A stretch of 64,000 nt of DNA from contig OY763325.1 of the NCBI GenBank assembly GCA_963667315.1, positions 2,976,001 to 3,040,000 on the forward strand, read 5' to 3'. How positions within the stretch are numbered: position 1 is the first letter of the stretch; each line of letters starts with the position of its first letter. Made by a program: the position numbers and the translations under genes. Below are positions 17,284-25,170 of this stretch, one piece after another. Source of the stretch: DAINPP01 sp963667315. GTDB lineage: Bacteria > Thermotogota > Thermotogae > MWEM01. Below the pieces are notes generated by a model. It searched no databases. It was not told the DNA's origin and saw only the letters and a list, made by a program, of their open reading frames with translations.

Positions 17284-18420
17284 TTATTCAGGAATGGAAA
17301 GTTTACCGAGTACGACATCTTTTGAAGCACCGGTTGCACTTTTCATATTTGAGAAATGATTGTGAAGATATTCGTTTCCGAGGATGGCAAACGCAATCGC
17401 TTCCTTGGCATCGTTGAGATCTTCTTCCATGGTTCTGAGTTCAGAATGGATGAGATGGTTCTTGATGCATTCCAGAAGTGTCGGGTTCTTGGAACCGCCA
17501 CCGGTTACATAAAGCACATCAGGTTCAAACACATACTTTTTAATGGATTCTACAATCGTTTGAGCGGTGAATTCAACCGACGTTCTGACAATATCCTCAA
17601 GTTTGAAATCGTTTTGCCGGATGAAGGCTTCGATCTTTGAGAAGTATTTTTGATTGTACCTGATCTCTTTGCCGGTGGATTTGGGCGGTTTTGTGTTGAA
17701 ATAATCTTTTTCGACTTCCCACATCAGCTCCAGAAGACTTGGAATAACTTCTCCTTTTTTTGAGTATTCGCCGCCTTTGTCATATTGCACACCGAAATAC
17801 TCCTGACAGGCCCAGTCGATGATGACATTTCCGGGACCTGTATCGAAAGCGCGGATATCATCAGGCGCAGCTCCTTTTTCGATGACGGTGATATTTCCAA
17901 TCCCGCCGATATTTTGTAGCCCGACACTCACAACACCCGATACAAAGAGGACATAATCGGCATAGGGGACAAGAGGTGCTCCCTGTCCACCGGCAGCCAT
18001 ATCCTTCATTCTGAGATCGGACAATACCCGTAATCCTGTCAGATGGGACAGGTAATCGCCATCGCCAATCTGTAAGGTGCAATTAGGTCTGAAAGGCTCT
18101 TCAGAATTGTTTGTATCGTGAAAAACTGTTTGCCCGTGACTGACAAGCAGGTCTACATCTTTTATATCGTTCTCTTTGATAAAACGGTTGATCAGTTCGG
18201 CGTGTTTTTTGGCGATATAAACATTCGCATAGGCGATTTCAGAAACGTTGACATTACCGGAGGTCAACAACTTGAGTTTTTCCCTTAAATCTGCGTCAAA
18301 TTCGTAAAATGCCGGCATGTATTTGACTAACCGCGTCTCTTTGTAATGATTATCAAATTCACAAAAGGCTATATCAAGACCGTCACAGGACGTTCCCGAC
18401 ATTGTTCCGATGATCTTCAT
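17284..18420 (-). CDS. anmK: Anhydro-N-acetylmuramic acid kinase
   Basis: The enzyme phosphorylates 1,6-anhydro-N-acetylmuramic acid to MurNAc-6-phosphate in cell-wall recycling. The 378 residues are the usual family length. The N-terminal GTMSGTSCDGLD is the family's ATP-binding signature. FDTGPGNVIID is the second conserved block, with ADYVLF and GLQNIGGIGN between them; VTGGGSKNPTL is the C-terminal nucleotide-binding motif. It is the last gene of a three-gene operon with a serine hydrolase 23 bases upstream and a GntR regulator. Confidence 0.93.
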   Translation of the reverse strand: MKIIGTMSGTSCDGLDIAFCEFDNHYKETRLVKYMPAFYEFDADLREKLKLLTSGNVNVSEIAYANVYIAKKHAELINRFIKENDIKDVDLLVSHGQTVFHDTNNSEEPFRPNCTLQIGDGDYLSHLTGLRVLSDLRMKDMAAGGQGAPLVPYADYVLFVSGVVSVGLQNIGGIGNITVIEKGAAPDDIRAFDTGPGNVIIDWACQEYFGVQYDKGGEYSKKGEVIPSLLELMWEVEKDYFNTKPPKSTGKEIRYNQKYFSKIEAFIRQNDFKLEDIVRTSVEFTAQTIVESIKKYVFEPDVLYVTGGGSKNPTLLECIKNHLIHSELRTMEEDLNDAKEAIAFAILGNEYLHNHFSNMKSATGASKDVVLGKLSIPE

Positions 18421-18443
18421 GATATTTCCTCCTCTTAACGCCT

Positions 18444-19457
18444 TTATTTAAAGGCTGAAACCAATGCGTTACTGACAACTCTTCTGAAGCGCCACATATC
18501 TGCAATTCTATCGTGTCTGACATAGAAGCATCGGTTGGACAGAATAACGATGGCGATTTGCTGTACAGGATCAACCCAGAGAGATGTTCCGGTAAATCCG
18601 GTGTGTCCGAAGGCCTTTTCCGACAGCAGACTGCCTCCTGAAGAATTATCCGTATAAAGCATCCACCCAAGTCCCTTCTTATCACCGGGAATCCCATCTG
18701 TCCAATGTCTGGTTGCCGTGTTTATCATCGGGCTTTTCAGAACCTTTCCGGGTCTGAGTAGTTCACGGGCGTATTTCAGCATATCATTCATATTAGAGAA
18801 CAATCCGGCATTTCCGCTGATTCCACCGAGATAATAGGCGAGTTCATCGTCGACCTCTCCTTTTAACAGATTGCCGTTCCTCACTGAAGTGGGAGCCATA
18901 TTATCGGTTACTTTGGGGCAATAATCCGTATCTTTCATCCCAAGAGGGTTTAACACTTCGTTCTTGACGAAATTTCTGAAATTCCCCGTGATTGAATCGA
19001 TGACGTCCATTAGAAGAATATAATTCAGGCAGGAGTATCTAACCCTGGTACCGGGCAATTCTTTGAATTGCTCCTTTTTGATCTCCCCGATAATCTCTTC
19101 TTTTGTCTCTTTGAATTGGTAGGCCAATGAATAAGGGGGCATTCCCGAAGTGTGACTGAGAAGATGCCAGATTCTGATATCGCTTTCCGGGAAATCGGTG
19201 TGATCTGAGATTTTATCCGAAAGATCAACGATACCGTCCTGGATCAATTTGAGCATGGCCGGAAGGGTTGCGGTAACTTTTGTCAGACTCGCTATATCGT
19301 AAAGGGAATCTGAATTAACCGGTTTCTTTTCATCGAGTGTTCCGTAACATTCCTGAAAGAGTGTTTGTTCAGGTGTGGTGATACCTATCGCAACACCCGG
19401 GAACAACTTGCTTTCAATCGCTTTCGATGTTATCGTCTTTATTGTGTCATTTATCAT
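18444..19457 (-). CDS. Serine hydrolase of the class C beta-lactamase / PBP4* family
   Basis: The catalytic SxxK motif appears as SLTK at about residue 56 of this 337-residue protein, the YxN-type motif as YSCLNY near 146 and a HTG triad-like motif as GHTGFTG near 285. No signal peptide is visible, so it should act in the cytoplasm. Relatives include esterases, D-aminopeptidases and beta-lactamases. Its place between a GntR regulator and anmK suggests a role in processing recycled muropeptides, but this is an inference from neighbours. The start codon overlaps the regulator's stop by four bases (ATGA), so the genes are coupled. Confidence 0.8.
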   Translation of the reverse strand: MINDTIKTITSKAIESKLFPGVAIGITTPEQTLFQECYGTLDEKKPVNSDSLYDIASLTKVTATLPAMLKLIQDGIVDLSDKISDHTDFPESDIRIWHLLSHTSGMPPYSLAYQFKETKEEIIGEIKKEQFKELPGTRVRYSCLNYILLMDVIDSITGNFRNFVKNEVLNPLGMKDTDYCPKVTDNMAPTSVRNGNLLKGEVDDELAYYLGGISGNAGLFSNMNDMLKYARELLRPGKVLKSPMINTATRHWTDGIPGDKKGLGWMLYTDNSSGGSLLSEKAFGHTGFTGTSLWVDPVQQIAIVILSNRCFYVRHDRIADMWRFRRVVSNALVSAFK

Positions 19458-20209
19458 TTGATTCCCCCCGGAGCTCCAAGTCTGACTTTAAATTTATATT
19501 TGTCTCCTCTGTATAATGAGATGACATATTCAATGCATTTATCCTCTGCGATATATGTGTATCTTCTTCGAAGCGCGGCGCAATCGCTCGCCTTCATTTT
19601 CAGTAATTCCCGATCATCTTCAACCGGTTTGTGGACTTCGATGATCTCATCCGCGTATTCCAGAACGACACTCAGATCATTTTTCAGAAAGTGATAGACA
19701 GAGTTGTGTGCCATATCCATCTGAACGAGTTTTAACAGCCTTGGATTCAAGGTGGTATTGAAATAGGCGGATTCCAGCGCCATCGGTGATCCATCAACGA
19801 GACGAAGTCGCTTCAACAGGATAACCGGTGTGTCATCCGAAATGTGGAAACATTGGACGACTTCCGGTGGCGGTTCAACAATCTTATTTTCAATGACGAT
19901 AGAAGTGGTTCTCTGTCCCTGATCCTCTACTTCATCTGTAAATCCTTTGAGCTCTGTCAGGTTCTCCTCCTGTTTGCTTTGTGAAACAAATGTTCCACGG
20001 CCTCTTGAACGGGTGATCAAACCTTCCCGGCTCAGTTCCTCCAACGCTTTTCTGACGGTGAGTCTGCTGATGTTGTATTCTTTGCAGAACTCAAATTCAG
20101 AATGCAGGGCATCTCCCGGTTTTAATTCTGAATTCAGAATCTGTTTTTTGATTTCTTTATAAAGTTGATAATACAATGGTACAGGTAAACTGCGGTCTAA
20201 TTTGTCCAC
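19454..20209 (-). CDS. GntR/UTRA transcriptional regulator of the recycling operon
   Basis: The winged helix (about residues 6-72) contains PLYYQLYKEIKKQI, RLTVRKALEELSREGLITR and GRGTFV. The UTRA ligand-binding domain fills the rest (LKRLRLVDGSPMALESAYF, LRRRYTYIAEDKCIEYVISLY). UTRA domains bind sugar phosphates or related effectors. I place the start at GTG 20209 because the AAAAGGGG site is directly against the ATG at 20218 but 9 bases from this GTG, giving 251 residues. The gene heads its operon; a TATAAT on the minus strand at 20255-20250 is a likely -10 box. Confidence 0.85.
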   Translation of the reverse strand: MDKLDRSLPVPLYYQLYKEIKKQILNSELKPGDALHSEFEFCKEYNISRLTVRKALEELSREGLITRSRGRGTFVSQSKQEENLTELKGFTDEVEDQGQRTTSIVIENKIVEPPPEVVQCFHISDDTPVILLKRLRLVDGSPMALESAYFNTTLNPRLLKLVQMDMAHNSVYHFLKNDLSVVLEYADEIIEVHKPVEDDRELLKMKASDCAALRRRYTYIAEDKCIEYVISLYRGDKYKFKVRLGAPGGIK

Positions 20210-20249
20210 GCCTAACATCCCCTTTTTAAGGCATAAATAGTTTAAAGAT

Positions 20250-20337
20250 ATTATAACACATTTTGGTCGAATTTTGTCATTTTCTAATTTGAGGCTAAAA
20301 TGTCAATACAAACAAACAAGAAAGCAGATATGTTTGT
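20250..20337. promoter_or_regulatory. Divergent promoter region between GntR operon and AAA ATPase
   Basis: The minus strand carries TATAAT at 20255-20250 for the recycling operon. An inverted repeat ACAAACA (20312-20318) / TGTTTGT (20331-20337) with a 12-base centre could be a regulator site. A plus-strand TATAAT lies near 20353 for the ATPase gene. None of these is proven; the -35 boxes are weak. Confidence 0.4.
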
Positions 20338-20390
20338 TGTTGTAACAAGTGATATAATGATGTACATGTTTATTTGGTGATTCAGGACAT

Positions 20391-21947
20391 GTGATGGAGG
20401 AGATGGGTATCAAGCGTCATTATTTGTACGTTGAATTTGAAAAGGAAGATTCCTGGTATTACAACGAAGCGGTGAAAATACTCAGAGGTTTTGAAAACCA
20501 CAGCATCGCAAATCCATTTAATAAAAAGAACTCCGCGACACTTGAGCGGGATGAAATCAGGATGAAAAGCGGTGATATCGGTCGCCTTTCTTCCCTTCTG
20601 AAAGGTTGGGAAACGTCAAAGATCATCTTTGACGGGGAGGAGATGAATTACCAGGAGATGATCAAGCTTCTCAGAGCCTTCAGGTGTCAGAAGTACAAAC
20701 AGGACACGCAGGATAAAGAGGGGTATTGTGCCGATTCGATGTGGGGGTGCCGTTTACTGGACGTGATCGATACCTCTTCGGTTGAAGAGATTAATGAATA
20801 CAATCCGGAAAATGTCTACTGGTTTGATTTCGGTTATTTTGAAGATGAGTATACGTGGACGGTTTCGAAGGATGATATTGAAGAGGGATTGAAACTGGAG
20901 ATTGAGAAGAAGTATCTGGTACATTGTCCTTTTTTTGATTTCGGAAACATCGAAAAGATCATTCGCGCATTGCCGGAACAGATCAATTTACGAACGGATA
21001 AGCGTTGGAAAGTGCGTTATCAGAAAACGGTATCCGGAAGTGATACGATGGAAGCGGTGGGTATCATGCCGAATCTTGATCTGGAATATCTCGATGAAGA
21101 CGATGAAAACAGAAATATTCCAACGGTAAATTTTTCTGATATTGGCGGTATCGACGATGTCGTTCAAAGCATTCGCGAGGTCATAGAATTACCGTTGAAA
21201 CGTCCTGAACTGTTTAGATATATGGGGATCAAACCGCATAAGGGGATATTGCTTTACGGTCCTCCGGGGTGCGGGAAGACGATGATTGCCAAGGCCATTG
21301 CCAATGAGATCAACGCCCATTTCATTGCGATAAAGGGTCCTGAACTACTGAACAAATATCTCGGGGAATCGGAAGCCAATCTCAGGAAAGTCTTTACGGA
21401 AGCGAGAGAAAAACAACCCGCCATCATTTTCTTTGATGAGATTGATGCCGTTGCACAGAAAAGGTCTTCAAACGAATCACTGAGAAGTGAATCCCGATTT
21501 GTGACACAGCTTCTTTCCCTGATGGATGGGATTGAGGATTATGGGAAAATCTGTGTGATCGCTTCAACCAACCGCCATGAATCCCTTGATGATGCCCTGC
21601 TCAGGCCGGGTCGCTTCGACTATAATATCTTTATCAACAAGCCGACAAAGCGGGGATGCCGTGATATCTTCAGGATAAAAACAAAGGAAATGCCTCTGAC
21701 ATCAGAGATAGATGATGAGAAGTTTTCAGAAAAGCTCTTTGGGTTGACCGGTGCGGAGATTGATTTTGTCGTCAGAGAAGCGGCTTATAATTGTCTGAGA
21801 CGCAGTTTGGATCTGAAGAGATGTATAAGAACCGATGACAATTACAAAATCAATTTAAATACACTCAAGATCATAGAGATGGATCTGGATAAATCGATAG
21901 AAAGGATCAACAATATGAAACGCAGAGAAGGTTATTATGGCAAATAA
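20391..21947 (+). CDS. AAA+ ATPase (Cdc48/FtsH-like module) with unknown N-terminal domain
   Basis: Up to 518 residues. The C-terminal half is a single AAA domain: FSDIGGIDD entry motif, Walker A GPPGCGKTMIAKA, pore segment with KYLGESEANLRKVF, Walker B IIFFDEIDAVA and second region of homology DDALLRPGRFDYNIF. The first 240 residues match nothing I recognise and contain many acidic and aromatic residues. Members form hexamers that unfold proteins; no protease domain is present. Start choice is open: GTG 20391 or ATG 20394 have no good ribosome binding site, while GGAGGAG at 20396-20402 points to ATG 20403 (one base away) or to ATC 20409 (six bases away). Confidence 0.8.
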   Translation: MMEEMGIKRHYLYVEFEKEDSWYYNEAVKILRGFENHSIANPFNKKNSATLERDEIRMKSGDIGRLSSLLKGWETSKIIFDGEEMNYQEMIKLLRAFRCQKYKQDTQDKEGYCADSMWGCRLLDVIDTSSVEEINEYNPENVYWFDFGYFEDEYTWTVSKDDIEEGLKLEIEKKYLVHCPFFDFGNIEKIIRALPEQINLRTDKRWKVRYQKTVSGSDTMEAVGIMPNLDLEYLDEDDENRNIPTVNFSDIGGIDDVVQSIREVIELPLKRPELFRYMGIKPHKGILLYGPPGCGKTMIAKAIANEINAHFIAIKGPELLNKYLGESEANLRKVFTEAREKQPAIIFFDEIDAVAQKRSSNESLRSESRFVTQLLSLMDGIEDYGKICVIASTNRHESLDDALLRPGRFDYNIFINKPTKRGCRDIFRIKTKEMPLTSEIDDEKFSEKLFGLTGAEIDFVVREAAYNCLRRSLDLKRCIRTDDNYKINLNTLKIIEMDLDKSIERINNMKRREGYYGK

Positions 21948-22758
21948 AAAAAGAAGGAAGGGGATGCTTATGCTCGTCCTGATATTGTTCGTAATTCTGA
22001 TCGTCTATGTTCTTTTTGTGGAACCGAATACTTTAAAGACAACCTATATCGGTCCCGGAGAATACCCGGCTCCCTATCCGCTTGAAAACGAGGTCCGCAT
22101 TATTTTTTTTGCCGATCTGCACATGTACAAATACAGAGGATTTCATGAAAGGTTGCTTGACGCTGTAGAAGGGTATCATCCGGATCTTATCCTTTTTGGC
22201 GGGGATGCCCTGGCAAAATTTACGGATGTACAGGATCTGGAACGCTTTTTCTACGAGCTGCAGGCAATTGCTCCCGTCTATACCAATTTCGGGAATTGGG
22301 AAGAATATGCGCCGATACATATGCGACAAAGGTTTGAAGCCCTGAACATTCCGTTGATTGAAAAAGAGACACAAATTGTCGAGATAAAAGGTAAAAAGCT
22401 CGCCATCACGGGGCTTGAATCTCATTATTTTTTCTTTGAAACCCAACTGCCTGACGAAACGAGGGCATATGATCAATCGATATTACTGATCCATTCTCCC
22501 ATCAGTCTGGAAACGAAAGAAGAAATTGTTTCAAAGTATGATATGGTTCTTGCCGGGCACACGCATGGCGGTCAATTTGTGATTCCCTGGTTTACGAAGG
22601 CGTTTCACGATTGGAGAAATGGATCCGATATCGCCTGGTATTCGGGTCGATACGATCTCGACGATACGATGATTTACGTGACCAGAGGTGTCGGTCAATG
22701 GTTTCCTGGAAGATTCAATTGTCCGCCGGAACTGGTTGTTATCGACAGTGTCTTTTAA
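21937..22758 (+). CDS. Membrane-anchored metallophosphoesterase (YkuE-like)
   Basis: A 273-residue protein with one N-terminal membrane helix (about 9-28, LMLVLILFVILIVYVLF), so the catalytic domain faces outward. The calcineurin-type motifs are in order: FADLH for DxH, GGDAL for GDx, GNWE in place of the usual GNHE, and AGHTHGGQ for the GHxH motif. The His-to-Trp change in GNHE, if real, removes a normally conserved catalytic residue. YkuE-type relatives act on cell-envelope phosphoesters. It overlaps the AAA gene by 11 bases, so the two proteins are probably made together. Confidence 0.8.
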   Translation: MANKKRRKGMLMLVLILFVILIVYVLFVEPNTLKTTYIGPGEYPAPYPLENEVRIIFFADLHMYKYRGFHERLLDAVEGYHPDLILFGGDALAKFTDVQDLERFFYELQAIAPVYTNFGNWEEYAPIHMRQRFEALNIPLIEKETQIVEIKGKKLAITGLESHYFFFETQLPDETRAYDQSILLIHSPISLETKEEIVSKYDMVLAGHTHGGQFVIPWFTKAFHDWRNGSDIAWYSGRYDLDDTMIYVTRGVGQWFPGRFNCPPELVVIDSVF

Positions 22759-22929
22759 GGCTACAAAAAAGGATCTTCGAAAAAATAAATCGAAAATTAT
22801 ATGATATAATAGTTTTGATGTAACCGTTTTGTTATATTTAGCGAAGTGATAATTAAATAGCGGTCTTGGATGTTTCAGAAAATTTCTTTTGACTTTTTGT
22901 GCTTCACTCCTAATTAGAGGGGGGATTTG

Positions 22930-25158
22930 ATGATTGGAAAGTATGAAGTAAAAAGTGATTTGAGATTTAAATCTTTTCTCACGAAGGAGAACACACTTCT
23001 CTTTTTATTTTCGTTTCTTACAGGTGCTGCAATCCTTGTTATGTTTTCTTTTTTTCAAAAGATCATCGCCGGATTTAACCCTTATATCCTTAAAGCGTAT
23101 TTTGTGCCTTTCTTTTTTGGAGGGACAACCGGATTTCTCGTAGGCTCTTATATTATCTACGTGAATCACTCAAAGCAACAGATTCATCTCAGGGAAGAAT
23201 ACTTAAGTGCAACTTTGCATTCTATTGGAGAAGGCGTGATTACTTGCTCTCAGGATTGTGTTGTCACGGGAATGAACCGTGTTGCCGAAGAGATTACAGG
23301 ATGGAAGAGTGAAGAGGCGGAAGGACAACCTGTAAAAGACATTTTTAAACTTTCCGGCAGTGATACATTGGAAGGTTCTGATTACTTTTCCCATTGTTCC
23401 CTGAAGCAAGACGGCGGATCCCGGCCTGCTGAAAAAGGCATCCTGATTACGAGAAATCAGGACGAAAAGAGAGTTTCGTTTAATTGTTCGGTGATCGAAG
23501 GGAAGGATAATAGTCGAAAGGGATGCGTGCTTATTTTCAGTGATATCACAGACGAATATCTTCAGAGGGAGCAGTTAAGGAAGGCAAAAGAGGAGGCAGA
23601 ACTGGCAAACAGAGCCAAGAGTGAGTTTCTTGCGAATATGAGCCACGAAATCAGAACACCAATGAACGGTGTGATTGGAATGACTTCTTTGCTGGCTGAT
23701 ACAAATCTTGATGAAGATCAGCGTGAATATCTTGACTATGTCAGGGTATCTGCAAAGAATATGATGAAAATCATCAATGATATTCTGGATATTGCCAAAC
23801 TGGAATCGGGGAAAATTGATCTTGAGATATGTGAATTCAGCCTCGACAAAATGCTTGAAAATATCAGCGCGATGGTATTTTGCAGTGCGCATAAAAAAGG
23901 ACTGGAAATTGTTTCTTATATCGATAAGAAAATTCCGGAATACCTTCTCGGAGATGAGCTGAAAATCAGACAGATTTTGACGAATCTCACCGGAAACGCT
24001 CTTAAATTCACCAAAGAAGGCTCTATTCTGATTGAAGTGAAGCTTAAAAATCAAACGGAGCAATTATATGATCTTGAATTTTCCGTGAAAGATACCGGAG
24101 TCGGTATAAAAGGAGAGATGAAACCAAAACTGTTTAAACCGTTTGTTCAGGGGGATTTGACCTCGACAAAAGAGTATCAGGGAACCGGTCTTGGGCTTGC
24201 GATATCAAAACAGCTGGTTGAGATCATGGGAGGCACCATTGATTATCAGAGTGATCCCGGCAAAGGGAGCCGTTTTTATTTTAATGTCAGATTAAAGCAG
24301 TCGGACAAATTGTTGCATCATGTGGAAGAGATGGATATTGATTTTAAGAAACTGAAGATATTATTTATCGATGACAATGCTTTGAACAGAAAGATAACCG
24401 GGAAAATTCTTTCCGAAGAGGGAGCTGATGTGATCCTTGCGGAGAGTGGTATGCAGGGGATGCAACAACTTGAAGCCAATCAGGAAATTGATGTGATCCT
24501 GCTTGATGTTCATATGCCATGGATTGACGGGTATGAGACTTTAAAGCTGATAGAGGAGAAATATGGGCATCGCTACACGATTTTGATGTATTCGTCCATC
24601 GATCTCAGAGATATCCTAAATGATATGAAAGACCATGGGGCAGCAGATTATTTGATGAAGCCGGTTGGCAGAAAAAGTCTGTTGAAGAAAATAAAGAAGG
24701 CGTTGAACTCAAAATTTGCAGAACAAATGGAAAAAGATCTGAAGAGCACAGCCGGAAATCTTGTTACAAAAGATGGATTGAAGGCGAGCATACTGGTTGT
24801 CGAAGACAATGAAATAAACAGGCAGTTGATGAAAAAAACACTGGCAAGAATCGGTGATTACAACATATATACGGCAAAGAACGGTGAAGAGGCGGTTGCT
24901 TCATTTTTGGAAAACCGGCAGGAGATCATCTTTATGGATATACAGTTACCCGTTATGAATGGGCTGGCTGCGTTTAAACAGATCATGAAGCTATGTAGAG
25001 ATAAAGCCTTCAGAAGGCCTTTTGTCGTTGCGATGACGGCCTATGCGATGAAAGGGGATTGCGAAAAATTTCTTTCCGAAGGGATGGATTTCTATCTTTC
25101 AAAGCCGTTTGAAGCTGAAGAAGTACGTGAAATAGTCGGGAAAGCCAGTGTACATTAG
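22930..25158 (+). CDS. Hybrid histidine kinase with two TM helices, PAS and two REC domains
   Basis: A 742-residue kinase starting at ATG 22930 behind AGGGGGG. Two helices (about 25-46 and 60-80) enclose only a short outside loop, so there is no real extracytoplasmic sensor domain. A PAS domain follows (SIGEGVITCSQDCVVTGMN), then HisKA with SHEIRTPMNG, HATPase_c (LTGNALKFT, DTGVGIK, GTGLGLAI) and two receivers: one with LFIDDNALNR, LLDVHMPWIDG and KPVG, one with VVEDNEINR, FMDIQLPVMNG and SKPFE. There is no HPt, so an HPt protein elsewhere must pass on the phosphate. It is followed after 12 bases by a secreted multi-domain sensor protein that may supply the input. Confidence 0.9.
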   Translation: MIGKYEVKSDLRFKSFLTKENTLLFLFSFLTGAAILVMFSFFQKIIAGFNPYILKAYFVPFFFGGTTGFLVGSYIIYVNHSKQQIHLREEYLSATLHSIGEGVITCSQDCVVTGMNRVAEEITGWKSEEAEGQPVKDIFKLSGSDTLEGSDYFSHCSLKQDGGSRPAEKGILITRNQDEKRVSFNCSVIEGKDNSRKGCVLIFSDITDEYLQREQLRKAKEEAELANRAKSEFLANMSHEIRTPMNGVIGMTSLLADTNLDEDQREYLDYVRVSAKNMMKIINDILDIAKLESGKIDLEICEFSLDKMLENISAMVFCSAHKKGLEIVSYIDKKIPEYLLGDELKIRQILTNLTGNALKFTKEGSILIEVKLKNQTEQLYDLEFSVKDTGVGIKGEMKPKLFKPFVQGDLTSTKEYQGTGLGLAISKQLVEIMGGTIDYQSDPGKGSRFYFNVRLKQSDKLLHHVEEMDIDFKKLKILFIDDNALNRKITGKILSEEGADVILAESGMQGMQQLEANQEIDVILLDVHMPWIDGYETLKLIEEKYGHRYTILMYSSIDLRDILNDMKDHGAADYLMKPVGRKSLLKKIKKALNSKFAEQMEKDLKSTAGNLVTKDGLKASILVVEDNEINRQLMKKTLARIGDYNIYTAKNGEEAVASFLENRQEIIFMDIQLPVMNGLAAFKQIMKLCRDKAFRRPFVVAMTAYAMKGDCEKFLSEGMDFYLSKPFEAEEVREIVGKASVH

Positions 25159-25170
25159 GGAAGGAGTGTA

